In this document: one piece after another, positions 12,218-24,259 of the stretch | Numbering within the stretch: position 1 is the stretch's first letter | Layout: each line of letters starts with the position of its first letter | Assembly: GCA_963565915.1 (NCBI GenBank) | Contig: OY751494.1 | Coordinates: 3,224,001 to 3,288,000 of the forward strand | DNA length: 64,000 nucleotides | From: Entoloma clypeatum | Lineage: Eukaryota > Basidiomycota > Agaricomycetes > Agaricales > Entolomataceae | Direction: 5' to 3' | Position numbers and translations under genes: made by a program | Notes under the pieces: generated by a model | The model's input: the letters and a program-made list of their open reading frames with translations, nothing else | Database searches by the model: none | Told to the model about the DNA's origin: nothing

Positions 12218-13063
12218 TTAGTTGGGCGGGGTTGAGGGTAGAAATTCGATGTCGGGATCAGAATAGGAAACAAAAACCTTTATCAGGAAAGTCCGCGCCA
12301 TACTGTTGGTAGGATCAATTGCTATCGCATGCTCAAAATGAGTACAAGCATCCTGAAGCAGATTGGGGTTGGGGGCTGGAGGAATATTAGAACAGCCTAT
12401 GCAAAAGAACGTCAATTTTCGTTACATGTCATGGGTTGTGCTAAATGGAGTGACGTTAGGCCTGCATAGAAATGAAGAATAAAATCATTTTGGTATGGAA
12501 AGGATGGTAAGTAACTAAAGGGATATCCGTCATCAAGTCATGGGCACAGTACGATTGAACGCACAGCTGCAACTCCTCCGCTGCTTCTTTATAGCAACCC
12601 GCCATAATGAGGTGGAAAATAAATTCCCGGAAGATACGTCGTCGCTGAAGGGTAAGATTGAAAGGTAGGAATAGGCGCAACGTACGATGACACCCACATC
12701 AGCGTGATGACGCAGCATCATCGTGCGGAGGTACTCTAGACGTTTCGGATTGTGGTTTCCCTCCGCAACATGAGCGGCGAGGAGAAACAAGGCTGTTGAC
12801 CACATGGACATCCAGGAAACCTCTTTACAGCGAGCCAAGGCAGACCAAGCACGCGTCGCGCGCGCTAGATCGTTGCGATGTATGCAAAGTTGCATCAGAT
12901 CGTATAGGCGACGAATATGAACTGTGCGGGCAGTTAAGGGCTGTCGCGAACCCAAGGCAGCAAAAAGAAAACCATCGCTGCTCTGCGACATGCCCGAGGC
13001 GATGAATCTTCGAGTGTACGCTTGAAGGCAGCAAACAGGGCCAAAGGCGCATGTAAATCTCAT
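12218..13063 (-). CDS. RRN11: RNA polymerase I core factor subunit Rrn11-like, TPR protein
   Basis: The first long exon carries TARTVHIRRLYDLMQLCIHR and ATRAWSALARCKE, the signature I associate with Rrn11, a TPR-type subunit of the Pol I core factor (Rrn6-Rrn7-Rrn11) that recruits Pol I to rDNA promoters. Later exons read RRRIFREFIFHLIMAGCYKE with AAEELQLCVQSY, then HFEHAIAIDPTNSMARTFL, which is a TPR helix pair. The stop TAA is at 12218-12220. The 5' end is uncertain. An in-frame ATG lies at 13063, but a GTAAGT-like donor overlaps it, so a short upstream exon is possible. The next gene starts only 44 bases away on the opposite strand. The call rests on recall of the motif order. Confidence 0.65.
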
Positions 13064-13107
13064 ACTTACCAACAAAAAGCCTCTAAGAACGTCTAGTCGC
13101 CAAAATA

Positions 13108-14225
13108 ATGGATGATGATCTTAACTTCGGTACTTCAGTCTGGGGAACCACCGACACCTTGGATCTAGGCCCTCCACAGACGAAAGCGTCCATTCTGTCT
13201 TCCGAAGTCCAATTCGACGAACAATCAGACGACTTCAGCGATCTTGTGGAAACTACACATACAGACGCGGTGGACGATGACTTTGGAGACTTTGGCGATT
13301 TTGGCGAGGCAGAGTTTGCAGGGTCTTCCGGCTTTGAGGAGTTCGGAGCAGCAATCCAGGTTGCAGGACCTTCAGAATGGCACTCCTTGAGGCTGGACCC
13401 CTTACCTTCACGGCCGCAGTTAACGGACCAAATTGACGAGATCCTTCAACCAATATGGGGCCACCAAGATGCTTCGAGTATTTTTATGGATGAGGGGATT
13501 CGGGAAGTAGAAGGTGTCAGTCAAATACTGGTGTCGCCAGAGAGGTGCTCAACCTAATGTCGAATGATTGCAGTCGAAGGCTTATCCAGCTTATCAGCCG
13601 TGATCTATACAGAATGCTTGTGCAGTCTTCGCCACTGGCCAAACCGCCTAACTGGACACGATCTCGAATACGTCGCCAACATCTCATTGCTCTAGGTATC
13701 CCTGTAAACTTGGACGAGGTTCTCCCACGCGCCAATGGAAAGCCATTGCCTCCGCTGCAGATAACTACACGGCCGATGTCTGCTCCGCCGGTGGCACGCA
13801 ATGCTTTTCTGCAGAATTCACTTGCCTCGTCGCGTGCTGGAACACCACAAGCCAGTCGTCATCCGACCCCCCCTTCTCATTTTGGACCAAAGCCAGAACT
13901 CGACCACGTCAAGATACAGCAACTAGTAAGACTGGAACCAGGTATACCATAAGTCCTGTATTTGCGAGTTGGACCTGACGCTCGTGATGTAGATACCCTG
14001 ACTCTACAACCTTTCTCATCACTTGAACGCCATCTGGCTGATCTCAGGACACAAACGGCCAAAACGTCTTCCCTGCTTACCCACTTGCTTCAAATAAGAG
14101 AGACGTTGCAACAGGACAACGAGACGTATAATGGCCTTATCGCAGATCTTGTCGGTGAGGCTCAGAAGATGAAATCGGGTAAACCGCGGACAGGTGTAGT
14201 ACGGCGTGGTAGTCAGATGAGTTAA
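13108..14225 (+). CDS. LAA2: LAA2-like clathrin adaptor accessory protein
   Basis: The acidic N-terminus contains repeated Asp-Phe-Gly motifs (DDDFGDFGDFGEAEF), which bind adaptor appendages in yeast Laa2 (YBL010C family). Laa2 bridges Laa1 to AP-1. The middle holds KPPNWTRSRIRRQHLIALG and PVNLDEVLP, a conserved block of this fungal family. The C-terminus is a helical segment, SLERHLADLRTQTAKTSSLL, ending RRGSQMS. There is one intron near 13500-13560 and another that joins VRLEP to DTLTLQPFSS near 13940-13992. The start at 13108 (MDDDLNFGTSVWG) gives a clean N-terminus 44 bases from the divergent RRN11 start. The family call is from motif memory. Confidence 0.65.
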
Positions 14226-14300
14226 ATACTCAATGCTGATTACATAATCCAACATTGTGACGAAGAAAAAAAGAGTTGGGTTGGGGTCGCGGCCTCAGCG

Positions 14301-17300
14301 ATGAACATCTCTCACTCTGTGCTCTCTACGGTTGCTGGCATTTCTTTCTCGTTTCTTACCTCTGAGGATATTCGACGGATATCAGTCAAGCAAATCATCA
14401 ACCCAGTCCTATTAGATGACCTCAATCGCCCGAATATTGGAGGACTCTACGACCCAGGACTCGGACCAAGCGATCGATCAGATATGTATGCTTGTCCATT
14501 CTCCTCACGTATCTCGTTTTCGACTACCTACGTTCAGATGTGCAACATGCCGCCTCACGTACTTCACCTGCCCAGGTCACTTTGGACATATCGAGCTACC
14601 TGCGCCTGTTTTCCACCCGCTGTTCATGACGAACATGTATAACCTTCTTCGCGGGATGTGTCTTTTTTGTCATCGGTTTAAAATGAGCAGGCCCGTGGTA
14701 TGTTTGCTTTCTGACAAGCTTCGAATTGAATGGTGCCACGACCTTTTTAGTTATGCAAGTATCTCGCCAAATTTCGACTCTTAGAACGTGGTCTCCTTGA
14801 TGCGGCGCAAGGCGTGGATGACCTCCACATACGGGTTAGTGGAAAAGGACCACCAAAGAAGGAGGGAGACGAAGAGCCAAACGAATCGCCTGAGCTCCCG
14901 GATGAAACTGTGAATGAATTCATGATGAGAGTCGGTCTATACATTGCTGTGCATCTCAGCCGAGCACCCAGTAACAAAAGGGATCATTATAAAGATGCGC
15001 TTGTGTACACGGCCCGCAAGGAAATTATCACTGAATTTCTCAAGGGAACTCTTCTCAACAAGTGTCATAATCCCGATTGCTCGAGGTTCGTCTCTACAAC
15101 CACAAACCTAGTGCATGCTTTAATTGTCATACTCCAGTCCTGCATATACTTTCCGAAAAGAAGGTCACACTAAAATTATTGAATATGATCTTTCTGCAAA
15201 GCAGAAGCGACAAGTGGGGAAGAAGCGCCCTGATGTTTTGCTCCTTGAAAAGGCAAATGCCCTATCGGATCCTCAGGATACTGAAAATCCCGATGTCGAC
15301 ATGAATGACTCTAGCGAAGAGGAGGAGGAGGGTGAGGAGGAAAACCTCGTGGAAGAGGACGATCACGAGAGCACCGCAAAAGGACCACAACTTCCTAGAG
15401 CTGCGAACGGAACATTGAAAACGAAACGAGGTCGCAACGAACGTGTTATGGCTGCCGAAGAATGCCGCGCGCACCTTCGCCGCCTCTTTCGCAACGAAGC
15501 TGCCATGTGTTCGATGATTTATGGCCGCCATGGGCCATTTGCGCCTCTATCGAGGGACGGCTTCTCTTTCGCTTCAGCCGACATGTTCTTTATGGAGGTT
15601 ATTCCTGTCGCTCCGATTCGTTTTCGACCACCAGCCAAGATGAACGAAGTGCTCTTTGAGCATCCACAGAATGAACTCTTAGCTAGGGTCCTTCACACCT
15701 CTTACCGCTTGCGAGACCTGAACTTGGAGTTGCGGGCAGCATCGCAGAAAACATCCGAATACGACGCTGCAATGCGAAGAAAGTTAATGGGTCAGTTATT
15801 GGAGCGACTGATACAACTTCAGATCGATGTCAATAGCTTCATGGACAGCAATAAAAACCCACAACCCATGCGTCAAGGAAAGCTTCCTCCAGCTGGTGTA
15901 AAGCAAGGCCTGGAAAAGAAAGAAGGACTCTTCCGGAAACACATGATGGTTAAACCTCGCCTTTTCATTCTGAACCCATCTTACGTTGCTTTTTAGGGTA
16001 AACGCGTCAACTACGCTGCTCGATCCGTTATCTCGCCTGATGTCAACATCGAACCAAACGAAATTGGGATACCACCTGTGTTCGCCAGAAAATTGACCTT
16101 CCCTGAGCCTGTCACGCCATCCAATTTTCATGAATTGCGTCAGCGCGTTATTTCTGGGCCTCGAGGTTATCCTGGGGCATCCATGGTGGAGTATGAAGAC
16201 GGCCGTCAACAATCACTGGTTAGATCCTTCCATCCCTGAGTCCTACATTCTGAGGCACATCCCCAGGATAAATTGACTGTCGAACAAAGAACGGCCATTG
16301 CGAACCAGCTCTTGACACCGCAGGAAGAGAATCGAGGTACGAGTGGACGCAAAGGCCTTCACACGCGCACACCAGCCGTCAATAAGAAAGTGTATCGACA
16401 TCTCCGAGACGGGGACATCGTCCTCCTCAATCGACAACCCACACTTCACAAACCCAGTATGATGGCGCATAAAGCTCGCGTTTTATTGGGCGAAAAAACA
16501 ATTCGAATGCACTATGCGAATTGGTGAGTCAGAGATTTTCATCACCTTTAGAAAGGAGTCTAAGTACATCATCATATCCAGTAATTCATACAATGGCAAG
16601 TTCCAAACATGAATAACGGACGTGTTCCTATTGACCAACTAATGAATGACAGCCGATTTCGACGGTGACGGTGTGTTATTTTGCGTGAGTTGTTGCGTAT
16701 ATGCTCGATTGACGCGATCCCTATAGAAATGAACATCCATTTCCCCCGTGAGCCCATCTCCAACATCTCATTTCCAGGGCTCTTCACGAATCGCTCACAA
16801 ACAAACCAATAGAAAATCAAGTGGCACGGGCAGAGGGTATGATGATTGCCAACACAGATAATCAATATCTTGTCCCAACCTCTGGAAATCCGTTGCGAGG
16901 CTTGATCCAGGATCACGTTGTTGCAGGTGTCTGGATGACTTGTCAGGACGCTTTTTTCACCCGTGAGGAATACTTCCAACTACTCTACGGAGCATTACGG
17001 CCGGAAGATAGTGACAGCCGTCTGATCACACTCCCTCCGACCATATGGCGACCACAAGCTTTGTGGACGGGGAAGCAGATCGTGAGCGTCGTGCAACAAG
17101 GTCCGTTGACAAAATGGTTTACAATACATGCAGATTTCTACAATCCTCAAGAACATCACGCCGGACAATGTCCATGGCCTTTATCTCAACGCAAAGACCA
17201 AAGTTCCAGGACATCTTTGGGGTGCTGACTCGAAAGAGGACCAAGTTATCTTCATGGACGGGGAGCTCCTTTCTGGCATCCTTGACAAGGCTGCATTTGG

Positions 17301-20263
17301 AGCGTCAGATTACGGCCTGGTACACTCGGTCTACGAACTCTATGGTCCCAGTATTGCAGGACAACTCCTCGGAATCCTCAGCCGTCTGTTCACCAAATTT
17401 TTGCAACATCGAGCGTTCACATGTCGCATGGATGATTTGATTTTGACCCCGGAAGGAGACCTAGAGCGCGCACAGCTTCTCCAGGAAGCAAAGGACCTTG
17501 GAACAGCTGCAGCTATCGAGAACTTTCCTTCGTTGAGCGTGTCTCCCGAGGCCGAGATCCCGCAAGCACTTACCTCCCTGTTAGAGGACGTACTTCGCGA
17601 CGACCACAAGATGGCAGGCCTTGATATGACAGTCAAGACGAAGTTATCAAAACTCACCTCTTCCATTTCCGATGCATGTTTGCCCCACGAACTGTGGCGA
17701 AAGTTCCCACATAATCACATGCAGACCATGACACTTTCTGGAGCCAAAGGTAGTGCCGTTAATGCTCGGCAAATATCTTGTGGGCTGGGTCAACAGGAAT
17801 TGGAAGGCCGTCGTGTCCCAGTTATGGTGAGCGGTAAAACCTTGCCTTCTTTCCGTCCATTCGAGACCAAGGCGGTCGCCGGGGGCTACGTTGCCAGTCG
17901 TTTCCTTACTGGCATCAGGCCTCAGGAATTTTACTTCCATTGTATGGCTGGCAGAGAAGGGTTGATTGATACTGCCGTGAAAACTTCACGATCTGGGTAT
18001 CTGCAGCGCTGCTTGATCAAGCATCTTGAAGGCATTCGCATACATTATGATCACACTGTTCGTGGTAGCGACAACTCGATTTATCAATTCCGTTATGGTG
18101 GAGATGCACTCGATGTGACGAAGCAGAAACACCTATACCAATTCGGGTTTATCGCTCAAAACGAAGTTTCGTTGGTGAATCTCTTGAAACCAGCTGTCGT
18201 CACGGGGTCCATCGACGTGACCACTGCTCTTTCTTACATGAAAAAGGTTCTCAAGAAATCACCCATTCCTCCAAGCAAAGGCATTCCTGCTAAACGCGAT
18301 AAGTATGATCCAGTTTTGTCACTTTACAGTCCAAGCCGCTATCTTGGGAGTACTTCTGAACAGTTTGCTGTTGCCGTCGACGAATATATCAAGACCAACC
18401 CAGAGAAGCTTCTCAAGTCGAAAGGCGAGGAGAGCCCTTTCAAAAGCCGAAAACAGCCCATCCTTCCTACCAATTTCCGTCTGCTGATGAATATCAAATA
18501 TCTCCGGAGCTTGGTTGAACCAGGCGAAGCGGTTGGGCTACTAGCATCGCAAGGGTAATCTATATATCCTTGCTTTGCCGAAGGACTGTTTTTGATTGAC
18601 TTTTAGTGTCGGCGAGCCTTCCACTCAGATGACATTGAATACCTTCCATTTTGCTGGTGAGTTTCTATCATGACTTTCGGCTGTGAGATCTCATGCTTTC
18701 GATAGGGCATGGTGCTGCAAATGTGACACTCGGTATTCCTCGCCTTCGAGAGATTGTCATGACTGCCTCGCAGAAACCGAAAACACCATCTATGACAATG
18801 AAAGTCCGTCCAGGGATTTCACCCGAGGATGTCACTTTATTCTGCAAACGAGCGAGCCGTATCAAGCTTTCCCAAGTCGTTGACAATGTGGCAGTAAAGG
18901 AACGAATGGCTGTGACCGGCGAGGCTCGGCGAACGCAGTTCACAGTGGATATTAAATTCTTCCCAAAAGAGGAGTATGAATCCGAGTACGACGTGGAGCC
19001 ACTTGAGATCCTGGCAGCCTTCGCTACTCGTTTTCCTCTCATGCTCAAAAAGGAAATGCAGATTGAGATGAAGAAACTCGATGCAGACTTGAGAAGCCAG
19101 ATCGCGGAGTTGGGGAGAGGCAAGAAAATGAGTTCGCGAGGAACTGGTGAGGAGCAGGACGAAGACAACGACGCAGGAGATGCGCCAAAGAAGGGGGGAG
19201 ATGCAGACGAGGGGAGTGAGGTGGGCGATGGTGATGCGGATGACGAAAAGCGAGCTAGGCAGAAGAAAGAGCAAGCAACATACGACAGTGATGAGAGCGA
19301 CGATGAGGGTGCTGAGTTCGGAGACGCGGCCCTTGAGGCAGAGTTCCAACCAGAACCGGATGGCATCAGCGACGAAGAGCAACAACTCGAAGGGGACGCG
19401 CACAAATCCTTCAAAGCTCAGGTAAATAAAGTCAGGGACATCTTTCAAAGGAATCTACAGCATGCCACTTCCTTCTCGTTCACAGAATCTAGTTGCATGT
19501 TCCAACTGGAGGTGAGTCAGATCTTGATTCTTTTTTTCTTGCAAGGTTGAAATATCTCATGTTCAAGTTCCGTATGGACATGCCGAAATTGCTATTCGTT
19601 GGCATCGTAGAAAGGACATGTCGGGCCACAGTTATCCGTGAAATTCCTGGAATCACAGAATGTTTCCAGGTGAAGGATGACAGCAAGAATGGAGGAACTC
19701 CTGAAGTTAAGGTATAATATCGATATCCAAGGCGTCATACTGCAACTGAACTGTCCCCAGCTTACTACAAACGGGTCTAACCTGAAAGGCATGTGGGGTT
19801 TTGCAGCTGGATCGGAAGAAAGCATTTTGGAAGATGATGACATCTACTCCAACGATATATATGCGATTCTCAAGACGTATGGAGTGGAGATGGCACGCGC
19901 TGCCATCCTGAAGGAAATGGGTGGAGTTTTTGGTGCCTACAACATCCAAGTGGACAGGCGGCATCTTGAGCTAATAGCAGACTACATGGTACGAAGTACA
20001 CAGTGCTATAGGTGATACTAACTGACGCGGCGCTTCGCTAGACTTTTGAGGGTGGCTACAAGCCATTTAATCGTAAAGGAATCTCGACAAATCCCTCGCC
20101 ATTGCTCAAGGCGTCCTATGAAACTACGGCAGCATTCTTATCCGAAGCGACATTGTTAGGAGACTTTGATGATCTGACAACACCGTCGGGGAATATTGTT
20201 CTCGGACGCCCAAATCAGACAGGGACAGGTGTTTTTGATATTAGGATACCCATAGAAGTGTAG
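14301..20263 (+). CDS. RPA190: DNA-directed RNA polymerase I largest subunit
   Basis: Catalytic subunit of Pol I, which makes 35S pre-rRNA. Clear landmarks: the start at 14301 ([11 protein letters not shown]); the N-terminal zinc-binding region [58 protein letters not shown]; the catalytic NADFDGD loop (about 16592-16670); the trigger-loop end [22 protein letters not shown] segment at 18690-18750; and an acidic insert (about 19150-19400, Asp/Glu-rich) characteristic of A190 rather than Rpb1 or Rpc160. The last exon ends FDIRIPIEV with the stop at 20261-20263. Many introns are present. The catalytic loop is spread over exons of 14, 18 and 21 nt, and one of the introns starts with GC. Confidence 0.95.
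16596..16652 (+). other. GC-AG intron inside RPA190
   Basis: The coding sequence ...TACAATG stops at 16595 and resumes CCGATTTC at 16653. The intron begins GCAAGT, a consensus donor apart from C at position 2, and ends GACAG. A branch-like CTAAT lies about 15 bases upstream. No GT donor in the neighbourhood keeps the required N-A-D-F-D reading. Confidence 0.8.
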
Positions 20264-20504
20264 AAAAGTACAATATGATGTTCCACAAGTATATCCTTTT
20301 CTTGTGAGAGTCTAGCCATCGAGGAAGTCGATCTTTCCTGTGACATCCCACCTCATGGACCCGATGCTGTCGATCTTAGAAAGAAATCAGGTACCTGATT
20401 GAACAAAGGGGTAGGATAGATGCTACATAGATGCAAATAGTTGGTGACAACTGACTGTGTACCGTTCATGTCGGGACTCCTGGAGGCAATTCATAGTAGA
20501 GTTA

Positions 20505-23500
20505 TCACTTTCGGCCCAGAACAGTCCGCTGTTTCTGCGTCTGCTGCATTATTGCACCATTGATATGCGCACTTTGCGCCGGTGGGGCGCCTCTTGCCCT
20601 GGGATTTAACGGGGACAACGCTCCATTGCGACCAGGCGCAGCATTTGGATTCAATGGAATTTCCCCCGTCACCCTTCTACGCAAAGGTGCACGTCCGACA
20701 GTGACTGGACGTCCTGCTTTATCCCCCGCTGAACCGATGGCAGGTCCGCCAGGCAGATCAACTGCCTTGTCGCCCTCCAGAGAATCGAGATATGTAGTGC
20801 TATCTGTGCCCAAAGCCTGCCTTCTTGCCTTTTCGTGTTTGGCTTGTACAGATCGGAAGTGTTGGAGAAGTTCCTGCCATTTGATCTCTTCCCTGCCCAC
20901 GATCTTTGATCTCGTCGACAAAGCCCCAACAGATCTGTATAGTGTTGAAAAATGGTACCGATGTCTCTGAAATGTCTTGTTTCTACTTACGGCTTTGGAG
21001 CAATGTGCAAAAAGCCTGCAGAATTCACGGCATTTAATCGATTTCTGAGGGACACGAAAGCCGAACTTTGAGGCAACAGCATCAATAGTCCGTAAAGGCA
21101 CTTGAAGAGATGAGGATATCTTTCAGGTTCGAGCAGTTGGAGGCGAACATCTAACAATGACGGGTTAAACCGCGAAATGGACAGACAAAGAGGGACTGTA
21201 CAAGTAAAGACAGGCGATTCTATGAGTTGCACCAACTTGTCAATCTGAACAAGCATTTGAACAGTAACCTCGAGATCTGCGCTGCATCGGAATCAGAGAG
21301 CTTTTCTGTTGATACTATGCTTCTAACTTACAATATGTACAGGAGATTTGATGCATGTTCATAGGCTTGCGCGAGCAGGCAGAGAGAGAAGACGGCAACA
21401 GCATTATGACACCATGAACGATATAACGTTGTAAATAAAGCTTGGCCATCTTGCTGGGTTAAATAAGGACCTTTTTAGACAAGGACAGCAATTTAAGCCG
21501 AAAATTCACTAACCCGCGTCTCTAGGCTCTTTAAACGTTTACGGAAATCCGCAAGTTCCAGAGACGTGATGAGGATGATGTTAAGCTTTTGCACTATGAC
21601 GCTTGCAAATTCAAGATCCTTGGATGGAAAAATCAACAAGAATGTTCCACTTGAATGAAAAGGCAACACACATCTTCTTTTTCCAAGATCTCAGCAAATG
21701 CACGATATATTTTCTCGGTGTTAAGATTCAGGCAGAGTTGCCGAATGATCAAGCTTCCCCGTGTTTCAAGTAGCCGTCTATCCGTACTGAAGAGCTCCAA
21801 AAGATTCATCATAAAAGCCTTGAAGTAGTTCTCCTCGGAACTGGACGATATTTGTGCCAATAGCTGCAAATCATGTTTTATGACCTAGAAAATCGAGTCA
21901 ACACAGAAAGTGATAGAAGAATGGGGCAGCCAACCTCTTCTGAACTATCAGATAGTGTTTTCAATAGTGCCGGGAATGTTCCATCATCCATTGCGAGAAT
22001 CTGGGGTAGTAGAGACATGAGACATTTGTTTGACAAATAACGGGACAACGTACTTTCTTTGGAGCTTTCTGGTGCAACATGATCAACCACTTCAAAGCGG
22101 CTACCCGGGTTTCCTCGAACTCACTCAAGAACTGAATCGTAAGTTCATTGACTGTGGCTTGGTAGTCAAAGAGATCTGTATCCTCTGGTAGGTGAATGAC
22201 AGACGCTTGATTGTTATGTCCGGTTTGACTGACAAGCGAAACAGGAGAATGGGGTCGACTGAGCTCGGGATTTGACTGGCCAACTGTCGTCATTTCTGCA
22301 GAGGGCATGACTCGCGGAGTGACCGATGCATCTACAGTGGTAGTGGCCCGTGATCGTTGTTGTATTACTGGGGTCGACCCTGGGCTTTCAACTGGGAGGT
22401 CAGGTGAGTAGACGTCTCTTGATGTTGAGGCGGTTGACTGTCTTGAATTCGCTGCAGAAGGGGTGGGCGATCTGACAGCATGCGTCATAGAATTTCTTTC
22501 AGAAATTGATCGTGGTGTGGCTGCCACCGGTGAAGGCAAATTCTGAATAACGGTGAAAAGGAGTTTGTTCGTTCGAACGGCTGCATGTTGGATCATCGGA
22601 ACGTGGTGAGCCAGATTTGGCAGAATTGCGGGAACGCAGCGTGGTGTAAATGGTACGATAACCTCGTGCGCAAAAGTGAGAAACTCTGCTAGCCATCTCA
22701 GTGCAGTTGACTGTTGAATTTCGTCATCTACTCCCTAAATAAGCAAGATGCGCAAACGTCAAGAGGAAGAATGTCACTGACGTTCACCGTCTAGTTGTTG
22801 CAGAAGAATTTCGATGATAGCGGAGTAATCAATCCTTACACCTTGTCCAGGTATCCAAACTATGGTGACGATTGTAAGCACAGTAGTGCCTCTCTTGAAA
22901 CTAAATGATTTTCTTACCACCAGTGTCTCGATCATCTAAATTTGACGAGGTAAGATCATCCTTGTTTGCCTCGCTGCCATAATTGGATTGACAGTCGTTG
23001 TCGCCGATAAAGACGGCCCGCTCCGAGTTATCTAACTTAAGTTCAATCGGCCTTTCCTCGACAGGAACACGTGTTATAGACTCAGTGGGTGTTCTGGTCT
23101 TCGCTTGTCCATCGAGTTGTCGACCTACCATGCTTACGTCCCGAATCTCATGGAGAAAGTCGGCGAGTAGCGTCTCAGTAGCTACCCGGACATCTTCTGT
23201 TGGATCTGATAGATATTTTCTCGAGAGAGTTGAGTTGAGACTTTCCAGCAGAACGAGAATGATGATACTCACAAGAGTCCATCAAGGAATTCAGGGAGAT
23301 ATGTTATCAATTCCAACTCGGGTACGGAGTCAAGAACGTTGATCCATGAAACAAGATAGCTACGCGTGAAAGGACTGACGACATAGATACGTTCTCGAAG
23401 GAGAGGGATGAAATGTGCCAAAGAAAAAGCTTTCCTGGTTCCTGGGTAACTGTCATTGGGGTCTGGGTATGACACCAAGACACCATGGGGGTTGTCGCGT

Positions 23501-24193
23501 TCGTCGCAAACCTTTTCCGTTTCTGCATAAAGAGGTATGTAGACAGATGCAGACTCGGCGACTATGTCTTTGAGCAGCCGCTCGAGAAGTTCAGCGCCAT
23601 TCTTGACAGATAGCTCTGAATCCGCAGCAAGCTGCACCATGGTGCATGAGACAAGGATTTGGGTAAGACAAAAAGTGGCACACTTTACTGAGTGCATCGA
23701 AGATGTCGTTGAAAAACACCAGGATTTCACCCTTTGACACCTTGGCTATGTTGTACATGCATTCTGCTGAGAAATAGCGAATCCTGTTTTCTGGGTCGAC
23801 GAAGCAGTCGAGAAGAGGTCCTACAAACTTCTCCATGTAGGGCGCAACGTCTACGCCCAGAGCAATAGCTGTGCCTGCGAGACCAATAAGGCCGCCGTTG
23901 CGAATATGTAGGGGGTTAGTGGTGTTGCTAAACATGTCGATCAACTGGTCAATGATTTGACCGATTCGCCGCTGGTCTCCTTGTTGATGACATTCTCGAA
24001 CGAGCCTAGACGGACAACGAAGGTTAGCATATGTCGGAGTGGCCAAGGATGTTCTACTTTTCGAGATCGAGGGCTGCTGCCTTGCGTTTCTCATAAATTT
24101 TATCGATCAGCTGTTTCGCGATTGAAGACTCTGGGAAACAATTGCCTTGGTTAATGAGCTAGGAAGCCGACTGGAAGAAGAAGACGGACCCAT
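20505..24193 (-). CDS. VAC14: Vac14, scaffold of the PIKfyve/Fab1 complex
   Basis: Vac14 is a HEAT-repeat scaffold that holds Fab1 kinase and Fig4 phosphatase on the vacuole for PI(3,5)P2 synthesis. The start at 24193 gives [20 protein letters not shown], followed by [22 protein letters not shown]-type segments follow: [38 protein letters not shown] and [13 protein letters not shown]. After a Ser/Thr-rich linker, the conserved C-terminal exons hold [20 protein letters not shown] and FVSLRNRL. The protein ends in a low-complexity tail with the stop at 20505. It converges on RPA190. Its 5' end lies 66 bases from the start of the divergent peptidase gene, so the promoter is probably shared. Confidence 0.9.
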
Positions 24194-24259
24194 GGTGAAC
24201 CGTGCTGGATCATAAGAGTGACAACACTGGGGTTGGTGGCTGTGCCTCATCTGTCCTTG

